From: Vitreoscilla filiformis
GTDB taxonomy: Bacteria; Pseudomonadota; Gammaproteobacteria; Burkholderiales; Burkholderiaceae_C
Assembly (NCBI RefSeq): GCF_002222655.1
Contig: NZ_CP022424.1
Span: 124,001 to 188,000 of the forward strand
Length of the DNA stretch: 64,000 nucleotides
Reading direction: 5' to 3'
Part shown: positions 8,578-16,703 of the stretch, one piece after another
Numbering within the stretch: position 1 is the stretch's first letter
Layout of the letters: every line of letters begins with the position of its first letter
Made by a program: the position numbers and the translations under genes
The notes under the pieces: model-generated
What the model saw: only the letters and a program-made list of their open reading frames with translations
Database searches by the model: none
Told to the model about the DNA's origin: nothing

Positions 8578-8847
8578 ATGCACACCGCAACACTTCGCAC
8601 AGTTGGGGGGTCTGTTGCCGTGACCCTGCCTCGCCAGCTTTTGCGCACGCTGGGGCTTGAAGCTGGGGCTCGGGTTGACGTGGAGTTGGTCGGCAGAAGC
8701 TTGGTGCTGTCTCCTGCCCGTCAACACGGCGAAAGTGCCAAATTGGCCGAGGGCTATCAAGCGATGGCACAAGACGCCCAGCGAGAAACCGAAGCGCTGG
8801 AATGGTGCAATGCTCTGGCGGGAGATGTGGCCGATGCAACGCGGTGA
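8578..8847 (+). CDS. AbrB/MazE-type antitoxin
   Basis: An 89-residue protein with the swapped-hairpin DNA-binding domain at its N-terminus: LRTVGGSVAVTLPRQLLRTLGLEAGARVDVELVGRSLVLSP is the SpoVT/AbrB (MazE) pattern. The C-terminal half, rich in Ala, Glu and Gln, would be the flexible tail that neutralises the toxin. The ATG at 8578 has AGGAG eight bases upstream and is preferred over an earlier in-frame start at 8530. It overlaps the toxin gene by 14 bases, as expected for a coupled antitoxin-toxin pair. Confidence 0.85.
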   Translation: MHTATLRTVGGSVAVTLPRQLLRTLGLEAGARVDVELVGRSLVLSPARQHGESAKLAEGYQAMAQDAQRETEALEWCNALAGDVADATR

Positions 8848-9157
8848 AGTCTGGTGGGTTGAATTTGACCCGGCCGTGGGCAGTGAAATTCGGAAAACTC
8901 GCCCAGCGGTGTTGGTGAGCAACGATGTCGCGAACAAGTACCTGGGGCGTGTGGTGGTCATTCCACTCACCAGCAACACCGGGCGGGTGTATCCCGGTGA
9001 GGCGGTGGTGTCGGTGGCTGGGCGCAGCAGCAAGGCCATGGCCGACCAAATCATGACGGCTGACAAAGTGCGGCTGAAAACCCATATCGGCACACTGTCG
9101 CAGGCCGATATGCTGGCCGTTGAAGACGCTGTGAAAGTGCATCTTGCTTTGACGTAG
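8834..9157 (+). CDS. PemK/MazF-family endoribonuclease toxin
   Basis: A 107-residue toxin that would cut mRNA at specific short sequences when its antitoxin is degraded. Hallmarks are MQRGEVWWVEFDP at the start, RKTRPAVLVSNDVANK with the active-site arginine region, VVVIPLTSN in the core, and MADQIMTADKVRL with the usual late strand. The ATG at 8834 has GGGAG about ten bases upstream; an ATG at 8825 is too close to that site. It overlaps the antitoxin gene, so translation is likely coupled. No sign of truncation. Confidence 0.88.
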   Translation: MQRGEVWWVEFDPAVGSEIRKTRPAVLVSNDVANKYLGRVVVIPLTSNTGRVYPGEAVVSVAGRSSKAMADQIMTADKVRLKTHIGTLSQADMLAVEDAVKVHLALT

Positions 9158-9194
9158 CCCCTGTCTTGGTGAGGGGCGTTGCTGGGCTGGCGTG

Positions 9195-9620
9195 TCAAAC
9201 GCCGGTTTCGTACAACTCCAACGGCAGTCCGTCCGGGTCGGCGAAGAAGGTGAAACGCCGGCCCGTGAACTCGTCCACGCGAAGGGGTTCGACGCTCACC
9301 CCAGCCGCTTCCAACGCCGCTTTGCTGGCTGCCACATCCGCCACGCGCCACGCCAGATGGCGCAGCCCACACGCCTCGGGCCGACTCGGACGCGATGGCG
9401 GATCGGGAAAGGAAAACAGCTCGACCTGGGTGCCATCGGGCAACCCCAAGTCAAGTTTCCAGCTTTGGCGCTCGGCCCGGAAATGCTCGGCCAACACACG
9501 CAGCCCCAGCACCTCGGTGTAGAAGTGCCGTGAGCGGGCGTAATCGCTGGCGATGATGGCCACATGGTGGGTGCCCAGCAGGCCCACGGGCCGGGCGGGA
9601 GACGGCGAGACGTTCGGCAT
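9195..9620 (-). CDS. YaeR-type VOC (glyoxalase-fold) metalloprotein
   Basis: A 141-residue vicinal-oxygen-chelate protein. Metal ligands and fold are visible in GTHHVAIIASDYARSRHFYT, the middle strand VELFSFPDPPSRPSRPEACG, GLRHLAWRV, and FFADPDGLPLELYE at the end. The ELFSFP...RPSRPEACGLRHLA stretch is nearly the same as in E. coli YaeR, a VOC protein whose substrate is not established. The ATG overlaps the stop codon of the upstream Mn-exporter gene (TGATG), so it shares that transcript and possibly the Mn riboswitch control. Confidence 0.85.
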   Translation of the reverse strand: MPNVSPSPARPVGLLGTHHVAIIASDYARSRHFYTEVLGLRVLAEHFRAERQSWKLDLGLPDGTQVELFSFPDPPSRPSRPEACGLRHLAWRVADVAASKAALEAAGVSVEPLRVDEFTGRRFTFFADPDGLPLELYETGV

Positions 9621-10198
9621 CAGAACAGCTTACCGACGTTGAGCAAGGTAAGCGCGCCCAAGACCAAAAAGATGAACGCCGAAACACCATGCACCAGTTT
9701 CATCGGCACGGCTTTGGCCACTTTGTCACCCAGGAACACGGCGGGCACATTGGCCAGCATCATGCCCAGGGTGGTGCCGGCAACCACCGCCACCAAGTCG
9801 GGAAACCGGGCCGCCAGCGCGACGGTGGCAATCTGTGTTTTGTCGCCCATTTCGGCCAGGAAAAAGGCCACGATGGTGGTGCCCAGCACGCCAAAGCGCG
9901 TGACGTTGCCGACGTTGGCATCGTCATCGTCCATCTCATCAGGAATGAGCATCCAGCCTGCCATGGCGATGAAACCCAGGCCGATCACCCAGCGCAGCAC
10001 ATCCGGCCCCAACAGCGCCGCGACGGCCCCACCCACCGCACCCGCTGCTGCATGGTTGGCCAGCGTCGCCACCAAAATGCCCGCGATGATGGGCAAAGGC
10101 TGCCGAAAGCGCGCCGCCAAAATGAGCGCCAGCAACTGGGTTTTGTCACCCATTTCACCCAGGGCGACGATGCCGGTCGAGACAAAAAAAGCTTCCAT
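9620..10198 (-). CDS. GDT1/TMEM165 (UPF0016) family manganese exporter
   Basis: A 192-residue inner-membrane protein with six predicted membrane helices from two homologous halves. Each half carries the family signature ExGDKT: EMGDKTQLLALILAARF near the N-terminus and EMGDKTQIATVALAARF after the middle. Members of this family move Mn2+ (and Ca2+) out of the cytoplasm. The ATG at 10198 (MEAFFVSTGIVALGEMG) is the family's normal start; the reading frame is open further upstream only because it runs through the riboswitch. Control by the Mn-sensing yybP-ykoY riboswitch directly upstream supports a Mn export role. It is translationally coupled to the VOC protein gene. Confidence 0.9.
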   Translation of the reverse strand: MEAFFVSTGIVALGEMGDKTQLLALILAARFRQPLPIIAGILVATLANHAAAGAVGGAVAALLGPDVLRWVIGLGFIAMAGWMLIPDEMDDDDANVGNVTRFGVLGTTIVAFFLAEMGDKTQIATVALAARFPDLVAVVAGTTLGMMLANVPAVFLGDKVAKAVPMKLVHGVSAFIFLVLGALTLLNVGKLF

Positions 10199-10220
10199 GA
10201 AACAACACCTGTGCGGGGCC

Positions 10221-10285
10221 GGCAAGACGTGCATGCATGACCACGGCACGCCCCCGGCCCTCGGGTTGGGCGTGCCGTGGTCATG
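10221..10285 (-). promoter_or_regulatory. Riboswitch expression platform with 18-bp perfect hairpin
   Basis: Two perfectly complementary 18-base arms, CATGACCACGGCACGCCC (10236-10253) and its complement (10268-10285), enclose a 14-base loop. An outer arm GGCAAGAC (10221-10228) can pair with GTCTTGCC (10287-10294), which is the complement of the conserved GGCAAGACC end of the aptamer. The long hairpin therefore competes with aptamer folding. No U-run follows, and the arm ends 22 bases before the ATG, so control of translation or Rho access seems likelier than intrinsic termination. Confidence 0.65.
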
Positions 10286-10385
10286 GGTCTTGCCTGACAG
10301 GTGAGACCTGTCGCGGGTGCCATGGCCAATGGGGGCCAAGTGTGTTGACGCCAGCTCCCGCACAGCGGCGGGCGGCTACTCCCCC
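10286..10385 (-). ncRNA. yybP-ykoY manganese riboswitch aptamer
   Basis: Read on the minus strand, the leader of the exporter gene contains the conserved landmarks of the Mn2+-sensing aptamer in order: GGGGGAGTAGCCGCC at the 5' end (10385 leftward), GCGTCAACACACTTGGCC, CACCCGCGACAGG, the hairpin GACAGGT-CTC-ACCTGTC (10296-10312), and the closing GGCAAGACC (10286-10294). This class switches on Mn exporters when Mn2+ is high. The gene it precedes is a GDT1-family Mn transporter, which agrees. Recognition is by motif; covariance scoring was not possible. Confidence 0.88.
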
Positions 10386-10419
10386 ATGACGGGGAACGGC
10401 GCGCAGTGTAACAAGGGGC

Positions 10420-11985
10420 TCACTGCAAGGGCAAAGGCTCGCAGGTGCCGTTGCGTGGGGTGTTCCAGCGGGTTTGGTATTCGCTGTGCTGGCCTCGGCT
10501 GTCCGTGACTTTGGCGACCACGTCGTAGCGCCCCTGCGCGGCTTCTGGCACCTTCCAAGCGTACGGGGGTTGATCCAACTGCCCCACCAGTTTTTGGTTG
10601 ACCCAGAGCTCTACGCGGGGCTGTTGGGGGGCGTCGGCGCTGGCGGTGACCGTGACCACATCACCTGGTCGCACGGTGTCACACTCCAGCGGCCATGTCA
10701 CTACCACGCGGGGCGGGGCGGCGGCGGTGTCACGGCGGGGGCCGTTGAACTGTGCCATGCGGTTCAAGGTGCGCATGTGCTGTTCGGGATCCAGCGTGAA
10801 GGAATCCGCCTTGGTTCGCTTGGCGTTCGGGGACAAGCTGTAGCGATATTCCAAAATCCAAGGCGCAGCGTACGACACCCGTCGCTCCTTGAGTTTGTTG
10901 AGCACCCGGGCATTGAAGCCTGCGTCTGACTCGTCCATGGTCGGGTCACCAAACTCGCCCAAAAACACCTGCTTTCCTGCACTTTGCGCGATGTTTTGGA
11001 CGCGATTGAGGATGTCCAGCTCTTTGTCCCCCAATCGGTTTAACTGCGATCGGTTGTGCCCGTCGTAGATGTGGATACTGAAGATGTCCACGGCGGCATG
11101 AACGTCCTTCAGGTATTGCGCGAATTGTTCCTCGTTGTCCGGCTGTGAACGGCGCCCCGCTTGGGGTTTCCATTCAGGCGATTGGCGCAAGGCATTGGCG
11201 TTAGGTCGAGGGATCGAAAACCCCGACGAAATCGGGCGCGTCGGGTCAGCCGCCCGCACGACAGCGGCCATCGCCCGCATGTAACTCAGCATCTCGTCGG
11301 TGCTGTAGTTGCCATTGGCTTGGCAGTACAAATCTTCATCCCCGCTGGCTTGGGCCACATCGGAGCGTTCGCAGCGCTGCTGGGAGTCCAAATCAGCACT
11401 CAGGTTCATTTCGTTGGTCAGTTCCCAAAAGAGAATGGCCCGGCGTTGTCGATAGCGCTGTACGAACTCACGGGCGTATCGGGCGGCCAGTTCAAACGAG
11501 CGGGAACCCGTCCGGGCGATCATGTCGGTGCGTGTTTCACCGGCGATGTTGGGAAACTGCATCGACTGCCAGTTCAACGTCACCACCAGTTGCAGGTGAC
11601 GCTTTTCGACGTCGTCCATCATGGTGTCGATGATTTGCCAGTATTTGGCGGGATCGCTTTGCCACAGCGCCAGATCGTTCCGATCTTTGGGGTGGCGTGG
11701 CCCGTAGCCTGTCGCCGAGATGCGCAGGAACGCAAAGTTGTAGTAACGCGCATCGTCCAACGATTTGCGGGCCAGAGCGCGGCCCAGACGCTGCCAAGAC
11801 ACCGATCCGTCGCCGCCGGAAGCCAGCCCCAAATACTGGAGTGACAAGTTGTATTTGTTCACGCCCAGCACCGGTGTGGCCGGAGGCGGAAACGTGGGCG
11901 CAGCCGCAGCGGCAGGCCACGAACAGCCCGCACTCAGGGCCAGTGCAATGAGGAGGTGTCCCCGGCGAAAAAGAGGGTGAGTCAT
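10420..11985 (-). CDS. Lipoprotein glycoside hydrolase, GH5-like, with C-terminal Ig-like domain
   Basis: A protein of about 521 residues beginning with a lipoprotein signal (LLIALALSAGC, lipobox at LSAGC). The catalytic TIM barrel has the acid/base motif LFWELTNEMNLS and the nucleophile motif VFLGEFGDP, the spacing of mannanase-like GH5 enzymes; IFSIHIYDGHN carries the usual active-site histidine/tyrosine strand. The last 100 residues (VVVTWPLECDTVRPGDVVTVTASA to the end) form an Ig-like domain of the kind that follows glycosidases. The substrate is probably a beta-mannan or related polysaccharide, but this is inferred. The ATG at 11985 has AAGGAA upstream; a TTG at 12006 is a less likely start. 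Confidence 0.78.
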   Translation of the reverse strand: MTHPLFRRGHLLIALALSAGCSWPAAAAAPTFPPPATPVLGVNKYNLSLQYLGLASGGDGSVSWQRLGRALARKSLDDARYYNFAFLRISATGYGPRHPKDRNDLALWQSDPAKYWQIIDTMMDDVEKRHLQLVVTLNWQSMQFPNIAGETRTDMIARTGSRSFELAARYAREFVQRYRQRRAILFWELTNEMNLSADLDSQQRCERSDVAQASGDEDLYCQANGNYSTDEMLSYMRAMAAVVRAADPTRPISSGFSIPRPNANALRQSPEWKPQAGRRSQPDNEEQFAQYLKDVHAAVDIFSIHIYDGHNRSQLNRLGDKELDILNRVQNIAQSAGKQVFLGEFGDPTMDESDAGFNARVLNKLKERRVSYAAPWILEYRYSLSPNAKRTKADSFTLDPEQHMRTLNRMAQFNGPRRDTAAAPPRVVVTWPLECDTVRPGDVVTVTASADAPQQPRVELWVNQKLVGQLDQPPYAWKVPEAAQGRYDVVAKVTDSRGQHSEYQTRWNTPRNGTCEPLPLQ

Positions 11986-12153
11986 GGGCGGATGTTCCTT
12001 GTTCAATCAAGTCAGAGGCGGCCAGATCGGTTGAATCGACCGATTGGGAAGCATGCCATGTTCAGGCGTCGGTCGGACATCCAGATGATGAGTGCGCTGA
12101 ACACTCACATGTCAGGGTTTGCGTGGATTGCTGACACCAACCTTGCCTCATAT

Positions 12154-12180
12154 CGTTGTCGTGTCAACAAATAGACAACG
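12154..12180. promoter_or_regulatory. Inverted repeat before the TRAP operon
   Basis: CGTTGTC (12154-12160) and GACAACG (12174-12180) are perfect seven-base arms with a 13-base spacer, ending 11 bases before the first gene of the TRAP operon and overlapping its ribosome-binding region. A MarR gene closes the same operon and could act here. A weaker repeat ATCGGT...ACCGAT lies further upstream near 12030, towards the divergent glycosidase gene. Confidence 0.4.
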
Positions 12181-12191
12181 GAGACATCCCC

Positions 12192-13247
12192 ATGACCGCC
12201 CGTCAAAACCCGCTGCGCCCGCTGGCTGCGTTGGCCGCTGCCGTGCCGCTGATCCTTGCCAGTGCAACGGTTCAGGCCCAAGAAGTGACGATCAAGTTTT
12301 CGCACTTCTTGGCCTCGAACTCGAATTTCCACAAGAACGTGGCCGAGCCGTGGTGTGCCGCCATCGCCAAGGATTCGGGTGGCAAGCTCAAATGCCAGCT
12401 CTATCCGGCGCTGCAATTGGGGGGCGCGCCGCCGCAGTTGGTCGATCAGGTGAAAAACGGGGTGGCGGATGTGGTGTGGACATCGCCCAGTTATTCGACG
12501 GGCCGTTTCCCACGCACTGAAGCGCTGGAGCTGCCGTTCTCGCTGCCACCGGGCGGCTTGGACGGCTCACGCGCCATGTGGGACTACTACCAAAAACACG
12601 GCCAAGACGATTTCAAGGACTACAAGGTGTTGGCCCTCTTTAGCGCCAGCAACGTGGTCATGAGCACTGCCAGCAAGCCCATTCTGACGGTGGACGGGTT
12701 CAAGGGCGTCAAGCTGCGCAGCCCGTCGCGCTTTGCGGCGTTGTTCCTGACGGCGTTGGGTGGCACACCCGTGAACATGCCCATCGCCCAGGTGACGGAA
12801 GGCATTTCGAAGGGTGTGATCGATGGCGCCATGGCTCCGTGGGAAGTGCTGCCCGCCACCAAGGTCGATGAGGTGACGAAGTACCACATGGAAGGCCCAG
12901 CGAACCAGCCCGGTTTCACCCAAACGCCCATGGCCATCCTCATGAACAAGGCCAAATACGACAGCCTCTCGCCCGAACTGAAAGCCGTGATCGACAAAAA
13001 CAGCGGCCTGAAGCTGGTCGAACTCACCGGCAAAGTCTGGGATGAGGGCAACAGCGCTGCCCGTACCAAGATGGGCGCGCAGGGCAACAAGATCCTCATC
13101 ATCAAGCCGGAAGACTACGCGGCGATGAAAAAGGCCGCCGCCAGCGTCGAAGCCGACTGGATCAAACAAGCCACTGCACGCGGCCTGGATGGCAACAAAC
13201 TGGCCGCCGAGGTTCACGCCATCGGTGCCAAGTACCAGCCCAAGTAA
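12192..13247 (+). CDS. dctP: TRAP transporter substrate-binding protein (DctP family), copy 1
   Basis: A 351-residue periplasmic binding protein with a signal peptide (LRPLAALAAAVPLILASATVQA, cleaved after AQA). The mature part starts VTIKFSHFLASNSNFHKNV and has the DctP core: KLRSPSRFAALF with the conserved arginine that contacts the carboxylate of the ligand, and ISKGVIDGAMAPWEVLP. It delivers an organic acid to the DctQM permease encoded downstream. The ATG at 12192 follows GGAGA by seven bases. The next gene encodes a near copy of the same protein. The ligand is unknown; the aromatic-degradation setting suggests an aromatic or related carboxylate. Confidence 0.9.
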   Translation: MTARQNPLRPLAALAAAVPLILASATVQAQEVTIKFSHFLASNSNFHKNVAEPWCAAIAKDSGGKLKCQLYPALQLGGAPPQLVDQVKNGVADVVWTSPSYSTGRFPRTEALELPFSLPPGGLDGSRAMWDYYQKHGQDDFKDYKVLALFSASNVVMSTASKPILTVDGFKGVKLRSPSRFAALFLTALGGTPVNMPIAQVTEGISKGVIDGAMAPWEVLPATKVDEVTKYHMEGPANQPGFTQTPMAILMNKAKYDSLSPELKAVIDKNSGLKLVELTGKVWDEGNSAARTKMGAQGNKILIIKPEDYAAMKKAAASVEADWIKQATARGLDGNKLAAEVHAIGAKYQPK

Positions 13248-13265
13248 GCCTGAAGGAAAGCCGCC

Positions 13266-14318
13266 ATGCTCGTGACACATCGACTGGCGGCGGTTGGCTT
13301 GGCCGCCGCTGCCTTGCTGGGTGCAGGCCGCGTCACCGCGCAAACGGTGACGCTCAAATTCGCCCACTTCCTGCCCTCGACGGGCAATTTCCAACGCCAC
13401 ATCGCCGAACCGTGGTGCGCCGCCATCGAGAAGGATTCGGGCGGGCGGCTCAAGTGCCAAATTTTCCCCTCGCTGCAATTGGGCGGCACGCCGGCACAAA
13501 TCCCCGATCAAGTGAAAAACGGCGTGGCCGACATCGGTTGGACATCGCCCAGTTTCGCCACCGGTCGTTTCCCGCGCACCGAGGCGCTGGAGCTGCCGTT
13601 CTCGTTGCCGCCGGGTGGCCTGTCCGGCTCACGCGCCATGTGGGCCTACTACCAAAAGCACGCGCAGGACGATTACAAGGATTTCAAAGTCCTGGCCATC
13701 TTCAGTGCCAGCAATGTGGTGATCTCCACCGCGAACAAACCCGTCCTTACCGCCGATGGCTTCAAAGGCTTGAAGCTGCGCAGCCCGTCGCGCTTTGCGG
13801 CACTGCTCATCGGGCAACTGGGCGGCACGCCGGTGAATTTGCCGGTGGCGGCTATCACCGAATCGATCTCCAAAGGGGTGATCGATGGCGCGATGGCGCC
13901 GTGGGAAATCCTGCCCACCACCAAGATCGACGAGGTGACAAAGTACCACATGGAAGGGCTGCCGAACCAACCCGGCTTCACCCAAACGCCCATGGCCATC
14001 CTCATGAACAAAACCAAGTGGGACGGCCTGCCCGCCGACCTCAAAGCGGTGCTGGACAAACACAGCGGCGCAGCGCTGTCCGACCTGGCGGGCCGTGTTT
14101 GGGATGAAGGCAACGAAGCGGCGAAAAAGAAGATGACCGCGCAGGGCAACAAGATCCTCGTCATCAAGCCGGAAGACTACGCGGCGATGCAAAAAGCCGG
14201 CGCCGCCGTCGAGGCCGACTGGATCAAACAAGCCGATGCACGCGGGCTGGACGGCAAGAAACTCGCTGCCGAGGTTCACGCCTTGGGCGCCAAGTTCATG
14301 AACACCCCCAGCAAGTGA
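13266..14318 (+). CDS. dctP: TRAP transporter substrate-binding protein (DctP family), copy 2
   Basis: A 350-residue periplasmic binding protein that is very similar along its whole length to the product of the gene just upstream, with the same PRTEALELPFSLPPGGL and IKPEDYAAM stretches and the same KLRSPSRFAALL ligand-arginine region. The signal peptide (LAAVGLAAAALLGAGRVTA) differs more. It lies 18 bases after copy 1 and 12 bases before dctQ. Both copies are intact, which points to a retained tandem duplication, perhaps giving two ligand specificities for one permease. Confidence 0.9.
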   Translation: MLVTHRLAAVGLAAAALLGAGRVTAQTVTLKFAHFLPSTGNFQRHIAEPWCAAIEKDSGGRLKCQIFPSLQLGGTPAQIPDQVKNGVADIGWTSPSFATGRFPRTEALELPFSLPPGGLSGSRAMWAYYQKHAQDDYKDFKVLAIFSASNVVISTANKPVLTADGFKGLKLRSPSRFAALLIGQLGGTPVNLPVAAITESISKGVIDGAMAPWEILPTTKIDEVTKYHMEGLPNQPGFTQTPMAILMNKTKWDGLPADLKAVLDKHSGAALSDLAGRVWDEGNEAAKKKMTAQGNKILVIKPEDYAAMQKAGAAVEADWIKQADARGLDGKKLAAEVHALGAKFMNTPSK

Positions 14319-14330
14319 AGGAGCGATCAC

Positions 14331-14873
14331 ATGGCTGAACTCGTTCCGAACGACGATCTGCCTCGCGCCGCTGTGCCTTCGGGCGGGGTGCTGGGGCTGT
14401 TGAACCGCGTCATCACCTGGTGGGGTTTGGGTGGGGGGGCGCTGTTTTGTCTGATCGTGGCGATGTCCATCGTCTCGATCATCGGCCGCAAACTGTTTGC
14501 CACGCCGATCCAGGGCGACATGGAGTTGCTGCAAATGGGCGCGGCCATCGGCTCGGCGGCCTTTTTGCCGCTGTGTGAGCTGCACGACCACCACATCAAG
14601 GTCGATGCCCTCACCACCTGGATGAGCGAACGCGCCCGCGCCGCGCTGGACACCCTGGCGCACGCGCTGCTGATGTTGGCTTCGGGGGTTCTCACCTGGC
14701 GCACGGCGCTGTACGCCATTGAGGCGCACGAGAACATGGAAGTGTCCACCTTGCTGCTGGTGCCGCTGTGGCAACCGGTGGTGTTGATGGTGCCCAGCTT
14801 TGTGCTGCTGACCTTGGCAGCGCTGCACCGCACCATGCATTCGGCCCACGCGGCCTTGGGAGTTCGAGCATGA
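14331..14873 (+). CDS. dctQ: TRAP transporter small permease (DctQ family)
   Basis: A 180-residue membrane protein with four helices: WGLGGGALFCLIVAMSIVSIIG, the ELLQMGAAIGSAAFLPL segment with the following HDHHIKVD turn that is typical of DctQ, LAHALLMLASGVLTW, and PLWQPVVLMVPSFVLLTL. It partners the large DctM subunit, with which it shares an ATGA stop/start overlap. Together they form the Na+-driven permease used by the binding proteins encoded upstream. Confidence 0.9.
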   Translation: MAELVPNDDLPRAAVPSGGVLGLLNRVITWWGLGGGALFCLIVAMSIVSIIGRKLFATPIQGDMELLQMGAAIGSAAFLPLCELHDHHIKVDALTTWMSERARAALDTLAHALLMLASGVLTWRTALYAIEAHENMEVSTLLLVPLWQPVVLMVPSFVLLTLAALHRTMHSAHAALGVRA

Positions 14874-16195
14874 GCGGCATGGCCATTGGGTTGTGGATTT
14901 TCGCGGGGCTGCTGTTTTTATTGGCCTTGCGCATCCATGTGGGCGTCGGGATGCTGATTGGCGGTGCGGCGGGCTTTTTGGCGATGAACAACGGCGATCC
15001 GGCGGCGCTGCTGTTCACGATGAATCACCTGGCCTATGCGCGCCTGTCGAATTACGACTTGGCGGTGATCCCGCTGTTCATGCTGATGGGCCAGTTTGCG
15101 ACGCATGGCGGGCTGTCCAAATCGCTGTTTCGCTGCGCGGCGGCGTTTTTGGGCCATTGGCGCGGCGGCTTGGCGATGGCCGCCACGGGCGCTTGCGCGG
15201 GGTTTGGCGCTATTTGTGGTTCGTCCCTGGCCACAGCGGCGACCATGGCCCAAGTGGCCCTGCCGGAATTGAAAGCGCATGGCTACTCCGGGCGCCTGTC
15301 CACTGGCACGCTGGCGGCGGCGGGCACGCTCGGCATCATGATCCCGCCCTCGGTGCCGCTGGTGATTTACGCGGTGTTGACACAGGAATCCATCGGCAAG
15401 CTGTTCATGGCCGCCGTCATTCCCGGTTTGATCGCCATGATGGGTTACATGGGGGTGATTCGCCTGTTGGTGACGCTCAACCCAGCAGCCGGCCCCGCTG
15501 GCCCCAAAGTGAATTGGAGTGGCCGACTGGCGGCCCTGATCGGTGTCACGCCGGTGCTGTTGGTGTTTGCGGTGGTGATCGTGGGTATTTACGGCGGCTG
15601 GGCGAATCCAACCGAAGCTGCTTCCATCGGCGCGGCGGCGTGCGGGCTGCTGGCGGTGGTCAAGGGCGGCATGCGCTGGGAGGGCATCAAAATGAGCCTG
15701 ATCGGCACGGCCCACGCCACGGCCATGATTTTCTTGGTGCTGCTGGGCGCCGACTTGCTGAACTCCGGCCTGGCCATCACCCAACTGCCGACCGAGTTGG
15801 CCGAATGGGTGAAAAACAGCGGCCTGCCGCCCTTGCTGGTGTTGGTGGCGATCTTGCTGTGTTACGTGCTGCTGGGCTGTGTCATGGACTCGCTGGCCAT
15901 GATTTTGCTCACCATCCCCATCTTCTACCCGATGGTGATGGGGTTGGACTTCTGGGGCATGAGCGTGCCGGACAAGTCGGTGTGGTTCGGCATCCTGGCG
16001 CTGATGGTGGTGGAGATTGGCTTGGTGCATCCGCCCGTGGGCATGAACCTGTTCATCATCCAGAAACTGGCCAAGGATGTGCCGTATCTGGAGACCGCCA
16101 AAGGGGTGATGCCGTTCTTGGCGTCGGACTTCTTGCGCATCGCGCTGCTGGTGGCGTTCCCTGCGCTCTCGCTGTGGTTGGTCAAAATGGCGTGA
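14870..16195 (+). CDS. dctM: TRAP transporter large permease (DctM family)
   Basis: A 441-residue transport subunit with about a dozen membrane helices. Family features include PLFMLMGQFATHGGLSKSLF, GACAGFGAICGSSLATAATM, GTLGIMIPPSVPLVIYAVLT with the proline-rich re-entrant loop, GGWANPTEAASIGA and LVHPPVGMNLFIIQ near the end. The ATG at 14870 overlaps the stop of dctQ. It would carry the solute symport with Na+. The MarR gene starts two bases after its stop codon, so the regulator is in the same operon. Confidence 0.92.
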   Translation: MSGMAIGLWIFAGLLFLLALRIHVGVGMLIGGAAGFLAMNNGDPAALLFTMNHLAYARLSNYDLAVIPLFMLMGQFATHGGLSKSLFRCAAAFLGHWRGGLAMAATGACAGFGAICGSSLATAATMAQVALPELKAHGYSGRLSTGTLAAAGTLGIMIPPSVPLVIYAVLTQESIGKLFMAAVIPGLIAMMGYMGVIRLLVTLNPAAGPAGPKVNWSGRLAALIGVTPVLLVFAVVIVGIYGGWANPTEAASIGAAACGLLAVVKGGMRWEGIKMSLIGTAHATAMIFLVLLGADLLNSGLAITQLPTELAEWVKNSGLPPLLVLVAILLCYVLLGCVMDSLAMILLTIPIFYPMVMGLDFWGMSVPDKSVWFGILALMVVEIGLVHPPVGMNLFIIQKLAKDVPYLETAKGVMPFLASDFLRIALLVAFPALSLWLVKMA

Positions 16196-16196
16196 C

Positions 16197-16703
16197 ATGA
16201 ACACACCTTCCGCGTTTCCGGTGCTGGTTCGCCACCTCACCTACAAGCTGCACATGCTCAACAAGCTCAATGACCGAGCCAGTGCCGAAGCCTACTTTGC
16301 AGGCTGCGGCCTGCCGCTGGCCGAGGCGCGCAGCCTCGCTGCGGTGGGCACCTTCGGCGACATGACGGTCAATGAGCTGGCCTTCGAAGCCAACCTCGAC
16401 AAAGCGCAAGCCAGCCGCGCCGCACAGGCGCTGGTGGAGCGTGGCTACCTGAGCAAGCGACCCAACCCGCAGGATGCGCGCTGCGTCATCCTCAGCCTGA
16501 CCGAAGCCGGGCGGCCCATGTGGCAAACCATGATGCAGCTCATCGAACAGCGCAACCGCGAGATCTTCGGCTGTCTCAGCCCCGCCGAACGCGCTTTGTT
16601 GGGGGAGCTGTTCGACCGGCTGATCACCAACGCCCAGCAGGGGCCCGCCGGGGGGCCACCTAGAATCGGCCGCGATTCTTTTCCTGAAACAGCAGCATCA
16701 TGA
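16197..16703 (+). CDS. MarR family regulator of the TRAP operon
   Basis: A 168-residue winged-helix regulator. The recognition helix region is FGDMTVNELAFEANLDKAQASRAAQALVERGYL and the wing is KRPNPQDARCVILSLTEAG. The N-terminus (RHLTYKLHMLNKLNDRASAEAY) is like MarR regulators of aromatic uptake and degradation operons. It is the last gene of the TRAP operon, starting two bases after dctM, so self-control of the transporter by its own end-of-operon repressor is plausible. The start overlaps nothing useful upstream, and there is no separate promoter. Confidence 0.87.
   Translation: MNTPSAFPVLVRHLTYKLHMLNKLNDRASAEAYFAGCGLPLAEARSLAAVGTFGDMTVNELAFEANLDKAQASRAAQALVERGYLSKRPNPQDARCVILSLTEAGRPMWQTMMQLIEQRNREIFGCLSPAERALLGELFDRLITNAQQGPAGGPPRIGRDSFPETAAS

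Noticed and set aside
10199..10363. An N-terminal extension of the Mn exporter up to 10363.
   Set aside because: The extra codons run through the riboswitch aptamer and its hairpin. Family members start at MEAFFVSTG, matching 10198.
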